From Bacteroidales bacterium UBA3290 (GTDB lineage Bacteria > Bacteroidota > Bacteroidia > Bacteroidales > UBA932), in the NCBI GenBank assembly GCA_002361615.1, contig DETK01000017.1, positions 50,100 to 114,099 on the forward strand: 64,000 nt of DNA. The letters are read 5' to 3'. A program made the position numbers and the translations under genes. Below the pieces are notes generated by a model. It had not been told where the DNA came from and did no database searches. It was given only the letters and a program-made list of their open reading frames with translations. Position 1 is the stretch's first letter, and every line of letters begins with the position of its first letter. Below, piece by piece: positions 33,678-42,561 of the stretch.

Positions 33678-34119
33678 ATCGTTTGAGGTCTTTCTCCTTG
33701 ATGGATTCGCGCTTGTCGAACTCCCGCTTGCCGCGGGCGAGCGCGATATTGAGTTTGGCGTAGCCGTTTTCGGCGATGAAAAGGCGCGTGGCCACGATCG
33801 TCAGGCCTTTCTCCTTGACGGCGCGGGCGAGCTTGCGCAGTTCCTTTTTCGTGAGCAGGAGTTTGCGGTCGCGTCGCGGGTCCTGCCGGCTGAAGGCGGA
33901 TCCCCACCAGTATTCCGCCACGTTCATGTTCTTGACGTAGAGTTCTCCGTTGACGAAGTAGCACCAGCTGTCCACCAGCGAGGCCTTGCCCGCGCGGATC
34001 GATTTGATCTCCGTGCCGTTCAGGACGATGCCGGCCGTGAAGTGCTCGAGGAATTCGTACTCGAACCCCGCCTTCTTGTTGCGGATCTCCACCGTGCTCT
34101 TTTTCTTGTCTTTCGCCAT
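33664..34119 (-). CDS. smpB: SsrA-binding protein
   Basis: The 151-residue protein partners tmRNA in rescue of stalled ribosomes. It has the [20 protein letters not shown] beta-barrel start, [18 protein letters not shown], and the basic tail [19 protein letters not shown] that enters the mRNA channel. It is full length. It heads the smpB-pgk-lactonase-unknown-thioesterase run. The ssrA gene is not in the window. Confidence 0.97.
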   Translation of the reverse strand: MAKDKKKSTVEIRNKKAGFEYEFLEHFTAGIVLNGTEIKSIRAGKASLVDSWCYFVNGELYVKNMNVAEYWWGSAFSRQDPRRDRKLLLTKKELRKLARAVKEKGLTIVATRLFIAENGYAKLNIALARGKREFDKRESIKEKDLKRYETD

Positions 34120-34126
34120 ATCCTCG

Positions 34127-34134
34127 CAAAGGTA
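34127..34134 (-). promoter_or_regulatory. Candidate -7 element for the smpB operon
   Basis: The minus strand reads TACCTTTG, ending 7 bases before the smpB ATG. A TTTC at the expected distance is a poor upstream box. Confidence 0.5.
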
Positions 34135-34161
34135 GTGATTATTACTTTTTTGCAGAAATAT

Positions 34162-34192
34162 TTTGCGGGGTGGGAATTGTTTAATATCTTTG
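34162..34192 (+). promoter_or_regulatory. Promoter of the SPFH gene
   Basis: TTTG (34162-34165), 19 bases, TATCTTTG (34185-34192). It lies 27 bases before the ATG at 34220 and rules out the longer in-frame start at 34163. Confidence 0.7.
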
Positions 34193-34219
34193 TGGTATCA
34201 AAATGATTCTATTTTAATT

Positions 34220-35158
34220 ATGGAAACCAAGGAATTTGAATTTAAAGGCTTCAAGATGAGCGGCTTCGTGGCCCTCTTCCTGATTCTGGCCATCATTGTG
34301 GTCGACATCATCATCTTCAACCAGGCTGCCGCCTCGACCAAGCCCGACCTGGTGTTCGGCCTGACCATCCCCATTTCGTTCCTGCTCATCCTTCTGCTGT
34401 CCATCGGTATGGTGAAGCTCGAACCCAATGAAGCGCGCGCGCTGGTATTCTTCGGTAAATACTGCGGTACGTTCCGTGAGAACGGCTTCTGGTATCTCAA
34501 TCCTCTTTTCTCCAAGAAGAAGGTTTCGCTGCGCGCCCGTAACTTCGACGCCGAGGCCATCAAGGTCAATGACAAGAGCGGCAACCCGATCCTCATCGGC
34601 CTGGTGCTGGTCTGGCGCGTGAAAGATGTCTATAAGAGCCTCTTCGAGATTGACTCACAGACCATGAGCGCCCAGGGCAGCCTGAGCTCCACGATGAAGG
34701 CTTTCGAGAGCTTCGTCAAGGTGCAGGCCGACGCCGCGCTCCGTCAGGTAGCCGGCAATTACAACTACGACGAAAACAGCAACCCGGACGTCGATGACGT
34801 CACGCTCCGTTCCGGAGCCGAAGAAATCAACGACGAACTGACCGCTACGCTCAACGAACGCCTGTCCATCGCCGGCATCGAGGCCGTCGAGGCCCGCATC
34901 AACTATCTGGCCTACGCACCGGAAATCGCCGCCGTGATGCTGCGCCGCCAGCAGGCCGATGCCATCATCGCCGCCCGCGAGAAGATTGTGGAAGGCGCCG
35001 TTTCCATGGTCAAACTGGCCCTCGACCACCTGAAAGAAGAAGGCGTGGTAGAGCTCGACGAAGAGCGCAAGGCCGCCATGGTGAGCAACCTGCTTGTGGT
35101 CCTCTGTGCCGAGGACAATGCCCAGCCGGTCGTCAACACGGGTTCCTTGTATAATTGA
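34220..35158 (+). CDS. SPFH/band-7 (stomatin-like) membrane protein
   Basis: The 312-residue protein has two N-terminal transmembrane segments (about 12-35 and 43-60), then an SPFH domain starting KLEPNEARALVFFGKYCGTF, with RARNFDAEAIKVNDKSGNP and the AREKIVEGAVSMVKLAL helix. SPFH proteins oligomerise into membrane microdomain scaffolds. The start at 34220 follows the promoter. A small ribbon-helix-helix gene follows 7 bases after the stop, an association that recurs in Bacteroidota by my recollection. Confidence 0.9.
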   Translation: METKEFEFKGFKMSGFVALFLILAIIVVDIIIFNQAAASTKPDLVFGLTIPISFLLILLLSIGMVKLEPNEARALVFFGKYCGTFRENGFWYLNPLFSKKKVSLRARNFDAEAIKVNDKSGNPILIGLVLVWRVKDVYKSLFEIDSQTMSAQGSLSSTMKAFESFVKVQADAALRQVAGNYNYDENSNPDVDDVTLRSGAEEINDELTATLNERLSIAGIEAVEARINYLAYAPEIAAVMLRRQQADAIIAAREKIVEGAVSMVKLALDHLKEEGVVELDEERKAAMVSNLLVVLCAEDNAQPVVNTGSLYN

Positions 35159-35165
35159 TCCGGCC

Positions 35166-35330
35166 GTGGCAAAGGAAGGAACCAGGAGCTTCGTGCTGCG
35201 CATCGACGCCCAGACGCTGGAAGCGGTCGAACGATGGGCTGCAGACGAATTCCGCAGCACCAACGGCCAGCTCCAGTGGATCATCGACGAAGCCCTGATG
35301 CGGGCCGGCCGCAAGAAAAAGAAGGAGTGA
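35166..35330 (+). CDS. Small Arc-like ribbon-helix-helix protein
   Basis: The 54-residue protein has RSFVLRIDAQTLEAVERWAA as strand and helix 1, a turn at FRSTNGQ, and LQWIIDEALMRAG as helix 2, matching Arc-family ribbon-helix-helix DNA-binding folds, and a Lys-rich end. A GTG start at 35166 is used since no ATG fits; this was chosen by homology pattern. It could bind DNA as a dimer, or act with the SPFH protein. A terminator overlaps its stop. Confidence 0.75.
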   Translation: MAKEGTRSFVLRIDAQTLEAVERWAADEFRSTNGQLQWIIDEALMRAGRKKKKE

Positions 35331-35353
35331 CCCTCGCGGGCCACTCCTTTTTT
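35322..35353 (+). terminator. Rho-independent terminator of the SPFH-RHH unit
   Basis: AAGGAGTG (35322-35329) pairs with CACTCCTT (35342-35349), followed by T residues. The left arm includes the stop codon of the RHH gene. Confidence 0.85.
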
Positions 35354-35372
35354 AACAAGGGTTTTCCTTGTA

Positions 35373-35900
35373 TCAGAATGCGTAGCGCAGGCTCACGCCG
35401 ACGCTCGGGTCGAAGCCGCCGCCGATGCGGACCTTGCCGTCTTCTTTGACGCCTTTGAACTGGCCGATCACGTTGTAGATCGGGCGGAAGTCGAGGGCGA
35501 TCTGGAAGGGGGCGTCGAACTGGTAGTCGAAACCGATCTGGCCCCCCAGGCCCAGACCGAAATGGTGCCAAGCCGGTATGGAGAGCTGGACACCGGGACC
35601 GCCGTAAACACCGAATCCGCCGGCCAGGAACCAGTGCCACTGGTAGATGGCGGTAAGCGTGGGACCGCCGGGGTAGAGAATTTTCGTCGCGTCGTCGCCG
35701 GTGTTACGGGTGATGTTGCGACGGAAGCGCATACCCAGGTCCAATTCCAGCCGGTTGATGTCGCCGACAAAACGCTGGTACGACAATTCCGGGCTGAAGG
35801 CCGCGCCGAAGCCGGCACGGAGGCCGAAGGTGTTTTCCTGGGCGGAGGCGGCCGTAGTCAGGCCGATGACGGCTACCAGGACAAAGAACAACTTTTTCAT
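35373..35900 (-). CDS. Outer-membrane beta-barrel protein
   Basis: The 175-residue product has a signal peptide (cleavage after ASA), Gly/aromatic strand repeats such as GGFGVYGGPGVQLSIP and LGLGGQIGFDYQF, and a terminal phenylalanine (VSLRYAF). A small porin-like barrel is inferred. The ATG at 35900 is preferred over a GTG two codons upstream. It may be co-transcribed with gcvP, whose stop is 18 bases upstream, but a functional link is not expected. Confidence 0.8.
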   Translation of the reverse strand: MKKLFFVLVAVIGLTTAASAQENTFGLRAGFGAAFSPELSYQRFVGDINRLELDLGMRFRRNITRNTGDDATKILYPGGPTLTAIYQWHWFLAGGFGVYGGPGVQLSIPAWHHFGLGLGGQIGFDYQFDAPFQIALDFRPIYNVIGQFKGVKEDGKVRIGGGFDPSVGVSLRYAF

Positions 35901-35918
35901 ATACACGGTTTTATTGAG

Positions 35919-38729
35919 TTATTCGACGGTGGTTACCAGGTTGCGGTCTCCATAGCCGTTGTCGACGCGGCTGACAGCCGGCCAGAGCTTGTTGGCGCGG
36001 ATCCATTCCAGCGGGAAGGCGGCCTGGGTGCGGCTGTACGGGTGGCACCAGGTGTCGGCGCAGACTTCGTCTTCGGTGTGCGGGGCCATGCGGACCGGGT
36101 TGTCTTCGGCATCGAGCTTGCCGGCCTTGATGTCTTCGCATTCCGCGACGATGGTCTTGAGGGTTTCCACGAAGCGGTCCAGCTCGCTGAGCGGTTCGCT
36201 TTCCGTAGGCTCGATCATCAGGGTCTCGTGTACCGGGAAGGAGAGGGTCGGGGCGTGGAATCCGAAGTCCATCAAACGTTTGGCCACGTCAGTAGCATCG
36301 ACGCCATAGGTGGCCTTGAAGGTCCGCAGGTCGATGATGCATTCGTGGGCGACGCGGCCGGTGGCACCGGTGTAGAGGGTCTTGAGTTCGGGCAGGAGAC
36401 GGGCCGACATGTAGTTGGCGTTGAGGATGGCGATCTCCGTGACCTTGCGCAAGCCGCTTGCACCGAGCATCTTGATGTAGGCGTGGGTGATGGGAAGCAG
36501 CAGCGGACTGCCGTAAGGCGAAGCGCTGACGGCATCCATGCCCTTGCCGCCGCATTCGCCGACCACCGGGTGGCCCGGCAGGTACGGTTTGAGCGCGGCC
36601 GTGCAGCAGATCGGGCCGACGCCCGGGCCGCCGCCGCCGTGCGGCATGGCGAAGGTCTTGTGCAGGTTGAGGTGGCACACGTCCGCTCCGATGTAACCCG
36701 GATTGGTGAGGCCCACCTGGGCATTCATATTGGCGCCGTCCATATAGAGGAGGCCGCCGCCCCGGTGGATGATATCTACGATTTCGCGGATGCGCACTTC
36801 AAATACGCCGTGCGTGGACGGATAGGTGATCATCATGCCCGCCAGGGTGTCGCCTGCCGCCTCGGCTTTTTCGCGCAGTTCTTCGACATTGATGTTGCCG
36901 TTGTCGTCGCAGCCGACCAGGACGATGTCGAAGCCGGCCATGGCGGCCGAAGCGGGGTTGGTGCCGTGGGCGGAGGTCGGAATGATCATCACACGGCGGC
37001 CCTTGCCGTCGTTGGCGTCGAGGTAGCGGCGGATGGTCATCAGGCCGGCGTATTCACCTGCCGCACCGCTGTTCGGCTGCAGGGAGCAGCCGTCGAATCC
37101 GGTGATTACGGCCAGGTCGTGTTCCAGTTCGTGGATCACCTGCAGGGTGCCCTCTGCCTGGTCGGCGGGGACGTACGGGTGCAGGTTGCCGAATTCGCTC
37201 CAGCTGAGCGGGAGCATCTCGGCGGCCGCGTTGAGCTTCATCGTGCAGCTGCCCAGCGGAATCATCGAGTGAGCCAGCGAGATGTCCTTGCGCTCGAGCA
37301 TCTTGATGTAGCGCATCATCTCGGTCTCGGAGTGGTAGGTATTGAAGACCTTCTGGGTGAGGATCGGGGTCTCGCGGCGCATGAAGGCCGGCGTACCGGG
37401 GACGCTGGCACCTTCGGGGCAGTCGAAGATCTTGCAGATGGCAAGAGCTTCTTCGCGGGTAGAGAGTTCATCGAAGGAGATCTGGACGCTGCACTCGTCG
37501 GGATAATAGAAGTTGAATCCCTGGGCAAGGGCCTTCTCCCGGATGGCCTTGGCATCGACGTCGAGCACGCGGACCGTGTCGAAGAAGTGTTCTGCGGCAA
37601 GCTTGTAGCCCGCTTCCTTCAGTTTGGCAGCCACCACGTGGGCATAGCCGTAGGCGTTCATGGCAATCTCCGTGATGCCCGCAGGACCGTGCCACACGGC
37701 AAACATGCCGGTCATCGTGGCCATCAGTGCGGTGGCGGTGCAGATATTGGACGTAGCCTTCTCGCGTTTGATGTGCTGCTCGCGGGTCTGGAGGGCGAGG
37801 CGTACGGCACGTTCACCCAGACGGCCTACGGAGACACCGATGATGCGGCCCGGCAGGTTGCGCTTGTATTTGTCGTTGCAGGCCATCCAGCCGGCGGTCG
37901 GTCCGCCGAAGCCCATCGGGAGACCGAAGCGCTGGGCGGTGCCGCAGGCGATGTCGGCGCCCCAGGCGGCCGGCTCCTTGAGCACGGCCAGGGCGAGCAG
38001 GTCGCACCAGGCGGCGACCAGGCAGCCCGCGGCATGGGCCTTCGTGCAGAAGTCCGTGTAGTCGCGGACTTCGCCGTCGGCAGCCGGATACTGGACCAGT
38101 GCGCCGTAGCATTTCTCTTCGAAGACATAGTCGGAGGCCTTTCCGGTATGGATCTCGATACCCAGGCCGCCGGCGCGGGTGCGGAGCACCGAAAGGACGT
38201 TCGGGAAGATATCCTCATCGACGAAGATCACGTTCTTGCCGGCTTTGACGGCGTCGCGGGGACGCAGTTCGAACATCATGCGCATCGCCTCGGCGGCAGC
38301 CGTGGCGTCGTCGAGCATCGAGCAGTTGGCCAGTCCGAAGCCGGTCAGCGAGGAGATCATCGTCTGGAAATTGATCAGCGCTTCAAGGCGACCCTGCGAG
38401 ATTTCAGCCTGATACGGCGTGTAGGAGGTGTACCAGCAGGGGTTTTCGAACACGTTGCGGGTAATCACGGCCGGAGAGGCGGTTCCGTAGAAGCCCAGAC
38501 CGATCAGCGAGCGGAGGTTGCGGTTTTTGGAAGCAATCTCCCGCAGGCGGGCCAGATAGGCGTGTTCGCTCATCGCGGGATCGAGCTTGAGGGGCTCCTT
38601 CAAAAGGATATCTTTCGGAACGGTCTGGCCGATGAGTTCCTCGAGCGAGGATACGCCCAGAACCTCGAGCATCTGCTTCTCCTGGGCAGGTCTCGGGCCA
38701 TTGTGTCTGTCGACGAAGGAAAGAGGCAT
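35919..38729 (-). CDS. gcvP: Glycine dehydrogenase (decarboxylating), P-protein
   Basis: The 936-residue fused P-protein of the glycine cleavage system contains both halves (P1 about 1-450 and P2 about 460-936). The PLP lysine lies in LNLHKTFAMPHGGGGPG, with GSCTMKLN and the glycine-rich loops upstream. It decarboxylates glycine and passes the aminomethyl group to lipoylated GcvH. gcvT and gcvH are not in the window. A glycine riboswitch is not possible in the 48-bp gap upstream. Confidence 0.97.
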   Translation of the reverse strand: MPLSFVDRHNGPRPAQEKQMLEVLGVSSLEELIGQTVPKDILLKEPLKLDPAMSEHAYLARLREIASKNRNLRSLIGLGFYGTASPAVITRNVFENPCWYTSYTPYQAEISQGRLEALINFQTMISSLTGFGLANCSMLDDATAAAEAMRMMFELRPRDAVKAGKNVIFVDEDIFPNVLSVLRTRAGGLGIEIHTGKASDYVFEEKCYGALVQYPAADGEVRDYTDFCTKAHAAGCLVAAWCDLLALAVLKEPAAWGADIACGTAQRFGLPMGFGGPTAGWMACNDKYKRNLPGRIIGVSVGRLGERAVRLALQTREQHIKREKATSNICTATALMATMTGMFAVWHGPAGITEIAMNAYGYAHVVAAKLKEAGYKLAAEHFFDTVRVLDVDAKAIREKALAQGFNFYYPDECSVQISFDELSTREEALAICKIFDCPEGASVPGTPAFMRRETPILTQKVFNTYHSETEMMRYIKMLERKDISLAHSMIPLGSCTMKLNAAAEMLPLSWSEFGNLHPYVPADQAEGTLQVIHELEHDLAVITGFDGCSLQPNSGAAGEYAGLMTIRRYLDANDGKGRRVMIIPTSAHGTNPASAAMAGFDIVLVGCDDNGNINVEELREKAEAAGDTLAGMMITYPSTHGVFEVRIREIVDIIHRGGGLLYMDGANMNAQVGLTNPGYIGADVCHLNLHKTFAMPHGGGGPGVGPICCTAALKPYLPGHPVVGECGGKGMDAVSASPYGSPLLLPITHAYIKMLGASGLRKVTEIAILNANYMSARLLPELKTLYTGATGRVAHECIIDLRTFKATYGVDATDVAKRLMDFGFHAPTLSFPVHETLMIEPTESEPLSELDRFVETLKTIVAECEDIKAGKLDAEDNPVRMAPHTEDEVCADTWCHPYSRTQAAFPLEWIRANKLWPAVSRVDNGYGDRNLVTTVE

Positions 38730-38768
38730 ATTGGGTAGTTTTTTGCGGGGTTATACGATAATATCTTA

Positions 38769-38776
38769 CAAATTTA
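38769..38776 (-). promoter_or_regulatory. Candidate -7 element for gcvP
   Basis: The minus strand reads TAAATTTG, just after the rodA stop and 39 bases before the gcvP start. It would separate gcvP from the cell-shape operon. Confidence 0.45.
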
Positions 38777-38777
38777 A

Positions 38778-40202
38778 TCAAAAACTTTTCTTCTCCATAT
38801 CCAATCGCAGATAAATGAAGAGCAGGATGGTGAACGCCCAGAGCGAAGAGCCGCCGTAGCTGAGCAGGGGCAGCGGGATGCCGATCACGGGCATCAGGCC
38901 GATGGTCATGCTGATGTTGATGACCACATGCATGAGCAGGCACATGGCCACGCACCAGCCGTAGATGCGCGCGAAACTGTCTTTCTGTTTCTCCGCCGAT
39001 CCGATCAGGCGCAGGATCAGTGTCAGGTAGGCGATCAGCACCAGCAGGGTGCCGAAGAAGCCCCATTCCTCGCCGATGGTGCAGAAGATGAAGTCGGTGC
39101 TCTGTTCCGGTACGAAGTTGAAGCGCGTCTGCGTGCCGCCCAGGAAACCCTTGCCGGCAATGCCGCCGGAGCCGATGGCCACGAGTGACTGATGGACGTT
39201 GTAGCCCACGCCCATCGGGTCTTCCTTGATGCCCAGCAGCACTTCGATGCGGGCGCGCTGGTGCTCCTTGAGCACCTTCTCGAAGACCATCTGCACCGAG
39301 AAGATCAGCCCCAGACCGACCAGGAAGGCCAGCATCAGGTTGCGCAGAGCGCGCTGGCGGCGGACCCAGTACAGGATGGCCAGCACGAGGGCCGTGCCGC
39401 CGGCCAGCAGGGCCAGCCATATCTCAGGGTCGAAGCGGGTGAGGAAGGAAAACGCCTCCACGCGCATGAGCCGGGGCAGGAAAGAGAGCAGCAGCACGAT
39501 GGCCACTGTCAGGGGCATACCGAGCATCTGCCGGCGGCTGTAAAAGCTGGCGGCGATGCCGGTTATGGCAATCAGGACCAGGATGGCCACGAAGGGCGAA
39601 AAGATCAGCGTGAGGATGAAAAGCAGGATCGCCAGCAGGCCGGCGACCAGGATCCATCCGGTCATCCCTTCCCGGTAGCAGACCAGCAGGAAACCCAGAT
39701 AGACCAGCGCGGAGCCGGTCTCTTTTTCCAGCAGGATGGCCAGCATCGGCAGGGCGAGCACCAGCACGATCCGCAAGGCGTCCCGGGTGTTGCTGAAGCG
39801 GAAATCGTATTTGCTCATCAGGTAGGCCAGCAGGACGGCTGTCGAGATTTTCGAAAATTCGGCAGGCTGGAGCCGGAACGGTCCGATGGCGAACCAGGAT
39901 TTCGATCCGTTGACTTCCACGCCGACGAAGGCGACAGCCACCAGCAGGAAGACCATCAAGGCATAGAATGGCCAGGAGATGGCCGGATAGACCTTCGAAG
40001 GAATCACGAAGAGGATCAGGATGCCGATCACCAGCGCCGAGCCCACCCAGATGAGGTCCATCACATATTTCTCCTTCAGGCTGAACGTGAATCCATCTTC
40101 CGAGACGGACGAGGAGAAGATGTTCATCCAGCCGAAGACCACCAGCAACAGGTAGATGCCGATGATGACCCAGTCGAGTTTCTTGTAGTTGAGTTCCGGC
40201 AT
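38778..40202 (-). CDS. rodA: RodA, SEDS peptidoglycan glycosyltransferase
   Basis: The 474-residue inner-membrane protein has at least ten transmembrane segments. The SEDS motifs are visible: GSKSWFAIGPFRLQPAEFSKI, the KEKPDLGTA-like loop here as LEKETGSALVY, and MPVIGIPLPLLSYGGSS near the end. It polymerises lipid II for lateral wall growth together with PBP2 (mrdA, 4 bases upstream). It is longer than the usual 370-420 residues because of extra hydrophobic segments in the middle (about 205-290), which is common in Bacteroidota. Confidence 0.95.
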   Translation of the reverse strand: MPELNYKKLDWVIIGIYLLLVVFGWMNIFSSSVSEDGFTFSLKEKYVMDLIWVGSALVIGILILFVIPSKVYPAISWPFYALMVFLLVAVAFVGVEVNGSKSWFAIGPFRLQPAEFSKISTAVLLAYLMSKYDFRFSNTRDALRIVLVLALPMLAILLEKETGSALVYLGFLLVCYREGMTGWILVAGLLAILLFILTLIFSPFVAILVLIAITGIAASFYSRRQMLGMPLTVAIVLLLSFLPRLMRVEAFSFLTRFDPEIWLALLAGGTALVLAILYWVRRQRALRNLMLAFLVGLGLIFSVQMVFEKVLKEHQRARIEVLLGIKEDPMGVGYNVHQSLVAIGSGGIAGKGFLGGTQTRFNFVPEQSTDFIFCTIGEEWGFFGTLLVLIAYLTLILRLIGSAEKQKDSFARIYGWCVAMCLLMHVVINISMTIGLMPVIGIPLPLLSYGGSSLWAFTILLFIYLRLDMEKKSF

Positions 40203-40206
40203 CGGC

Positions 40207-42051
40207 TTACCTCCTGACTTTGACCTTGTGCATCAGGTTTCCGTCGAAGACGCGCTTTTCCAGCGCCTTCCGCTCGGGTGAAATCTCGCCCTTGAGGTAT
40301 TTCTCCACCAGCAGCGAAGCGATGGGCGCAGCCCAGGTGGCGCCGAAGCCGCCGTTCTCCACATAGGCCACCACGGCGATTTTCGGATCGTCCTTCGGGG
40401 CGAAGGTGATGAAGACCGAGTGGTCGTCGCCGTGGGGGTTCTGGGCGGTACCCGTTTTGCCGCAGGCGATGATCCCGGGAATGCGTGCGACCGTCGCGGT
40501 GGCGCCGCCGCCGGTATAGTTGATGGCGAGCTCCATTCCCTTGACCACCTCCTCGAAATGCGCGGTATCGACCATTGTGTAATGCCGTTCCTTGAAACGG
40601 TCGTCGATGGGGCAGGCGGGCGTATCTTTCTGCAAATGGGGCGTGTAGAACCAGCCCCGGTTGGCGATGGTCGCAGCCAGATTGGCCAGGTGCATGGGCG
40701 TGCAGCCGATCTCTCCCTGTCCGATCGAGAGCGAGATGATGGAGATGGAGCGCCAGCGCCCTTTTCCGTGAAGGCGGTCATAGCGCTCGACGGTCGGCAT
40801 CGTGCCGGCCTTTTCGCCCGGGATGTCGGTGCCCAGTTTCGTGCCGAAACCGAAACTCTCCGTGTACGCTTTCCAGCGTTCGAAACCCTGCTGGACGGAT
40901 TCGTATTTCGGATTGTCGAGGATCGAGCGGAACACGTAGCAGTAGTAGGCGTTGCACGACATCATGATCGACTGGTACATGTTGATGGGGCTGGGATGGC
41001 CGTGGCAGCCCACGCGCAGGTTGCCCACCACGTAGCCGCGGTGGCAGCCGTAGAGCGTTTCGGGCGTGAGGACGCCTTCCTGGAGGCCGATCAAGCCGTT
41101 CACCAGCTTGAAGACCGAACCTGGCGGCTGGGGCGACATCACGGCGCGGTTGAACATCGGCTTGTAGGGATCGGTCACGATGTCCTTGTAGTACTTGCTG
41201 ATGTCGGAGAGCTGGTTCACGTCGATGCCCGGGCTGGAAACCATCGTGAGGATTTCGCCGGTGGCAGGCTCGATGGCCACCAGCGATCCGACCTTGCCCC
41301 GCATCAGCTGTTCGCCGTAGGCCTGCAGCGTTCCGTCGATCGTCGTGGTGACGTCGGTGCCGGCGACGGCCGTCTTGTCGTATTCCCCGTCCTTATAATG
41401 CTCCTTGATGCGGTTGTGGGCGTCGCGCAGGTAGATGTTATAGCCCTTCTCGCCGCGCAACAGCGTCTCATAGGCCTCTTCCATGCCAGTCTTGCCCACA
41501 TAGTCTCCGCTCTTGTACTCGGGATGGTCCTTGATGTAGTCGGCGTCGACTTCGGAGATGTAACCGAACAGATTGCCGCCGCCCTCGTAGGGGTAGGAGC
41601 GGGATGTGCGGGGTACACCCGTGAAACCCGGGAAGAGGAAACTCTTCTCGATGAACATGTTGTACTGCTCACTGGTGACCTGACGCTTGAAGACCAGGCT
41701 CTGGTAGCCGATCTTGCGGCGGTAGAGGCGGTATTCGCGGAACTTGTCCTTGACGAACGCCGTGTCCAGGTCGAAGATCCTGCAGAAGGCCAGCGTGTCG
41801 AACTCTTTCACGTCGAAAGGCGTGACCATGATGTCGTAGGAGATCTTGTTGTCGACGATCACCTGGCCGTTTCGGTCGAGGATCCGGCCGCGGGCAGGGT
41901 AGATGGTCTCGTACTTGAGCGCGTTGTTCTCGGCGGTGATGCGGTACTCCTTGTCGAGGATCTGCACCTGGAACAGCCGGAAGGCGATCACCGCGAAGAC
42001 GAGGATGATCGCGGCTGCGACGACGGTCCGACGGCTCTTGAACGATCCCAT
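40207..42051 (-). CDS. mrdA: Penicillin-binding protein 2 (class B transpeptidase)
   Basis: The 614-residue protein has one N-terminal membrane anchor (about 8-27), a pedestal domain (about 50-230) and a transpeptidase domain. The catalytic motifs are SVFK in PPGSVFKLVNG, SCN in MMSCNAYYC, and KTGTAQNPHG. It cross-links new peptidoglycan in the elongasome with RodA. It lies 3 bases after mreD. Confidence 0.96.
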   Translation of the reverse strand: MGSFKSRRTVVAAAIILVFAVIAFRLFQVQILDKEYRITAENNALKYETIYPARGRILDRNGQVIVDNKISYDIMVTPFDVKEFDTLAFCRIFDLDTAFVKDKFREYRLYRRKIGYQSLVFKRQVTSEQYNMFIEKSFLFPGFTGVPRTSRSYPYEGGGNLFGYISEVDADYIKDHPEYKSGDYVGKTGMEEAYETLLRGEKGYNIYLRDAHNRIKEHYKDGEYDKTAVAGTDVTTTIDGTLQAYGEQLMRGKVGSLVAIEPATGEILTMVSSPGIDVNQLSDISKYYKDIVTDPYKPMFNRAVMSPQPPGSVFKLVNGLIGLQEGVLTPETLYGCHRGYVVGNLRVGCHGHPSPINMYQSIMMSCNAYYCYVFRSILDNPKYESVQQGFERWKAYTESFGFGTKLGTDIPGEKAGTMPTVERYDRLHGKGRWRSISIISLSIGQGEIGCTPMHLANLAATIANRGWFYTPHLQKDTPACPIDDRFKERHYTMVDTAHFEEVVKGMELAINYTGGGATATVARIPGIIACGKTGTAQNPHGDDHSVFITFAPKDDPKIAVVAYVENGGFGATWAAPIASLLVEKYLKGEISPERKALEKRVFDGNLMHKVKVRR

Positions 42052-42054
42052 AGG

Positions 42055-42561
42055 CTAATACCGGTTCTGGAGAGGAATGGCCAGCAGCAGGGAGAGGGCC
42101 GTACTCGCAAGGGTGCTGGCGGCGAATCGGATGGCGATGAAACCGGCCGGCTGGACGCTGACGCAGTCCAGCAGGATGAAGGCAGCCAGGTAGATGGCGA
42201 CCAGGACGATCAGGAAGCGGGCATATTTGAGGAAGCCCACATCCTTGAGCAGAAGGATTTCCGTCTTGTCCTGACGGTCGGCGTTGACCAGGGTCCGGTA
42301 AAAGAACTTGCGCGGTGCGGCGGTCAGGACGGCGGCGAAGGCGTTCATGCCCGGTACGCCTGCCGAGAGGATGTCAAGCCCCAGGCCGATGCCGAAGGCG
42401 GCCAGCATGACCCAATGCGGATTCCGCGACAGGGGGATGTGCAGGATGAGGAAGGGAACGAGTGTCAGGCAGACCCACGGACCGAGGTTCAGATAGTCCG
42501 AAATGACCAGCTGAAGCAGGAAAACAAGGATGAAAAACAGGATGTTACCGGGCTTGTTCAT
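42055..42561 (-). CDS. mreD: Rod-shape protein MreD
   Basis: The 168-residue hydrophobic protein has about five transmembrane segments. Sequence motifs are weak, as is normal in this family; the call rests on size, topology and position between mreC (17-base overlap) and mrdA. It helps hold the MreC-PBP2-RodA complex in the inner membrane. Confidence 0.88.
   Translation of the reverse strand: MNKPGNILFFILVFLLQLVISDYLNLGPWVCLTLVPFLILHIPLSRNPHWVMLAAFGIGLGLDILSAGVPGMNAFAAVLTAAPRKFFYRTLVNADRQDKTEILLLKDVGFLKYARFLIVLVAIYLAAFILLDCVSVQPAGFIAIRFAASTLASTALSLLLAIPLQNRY

Noticed and set aside
35562..38738. A 1058-codon open frame on the plus strand opposite gcvP
   Set aside because: It is the antisense shadow of gcvP in GC-rich DNA; composition is His/Asp/Val/Gly-heavy with no family pattern, while the minus strand encodes a complete P-protein.
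38730..38777. Possible glycine riboswitch before gcvP
   Set aside because: The gap is 48 bases and the predicted leader is about 35, too short for a glycine aptamer.
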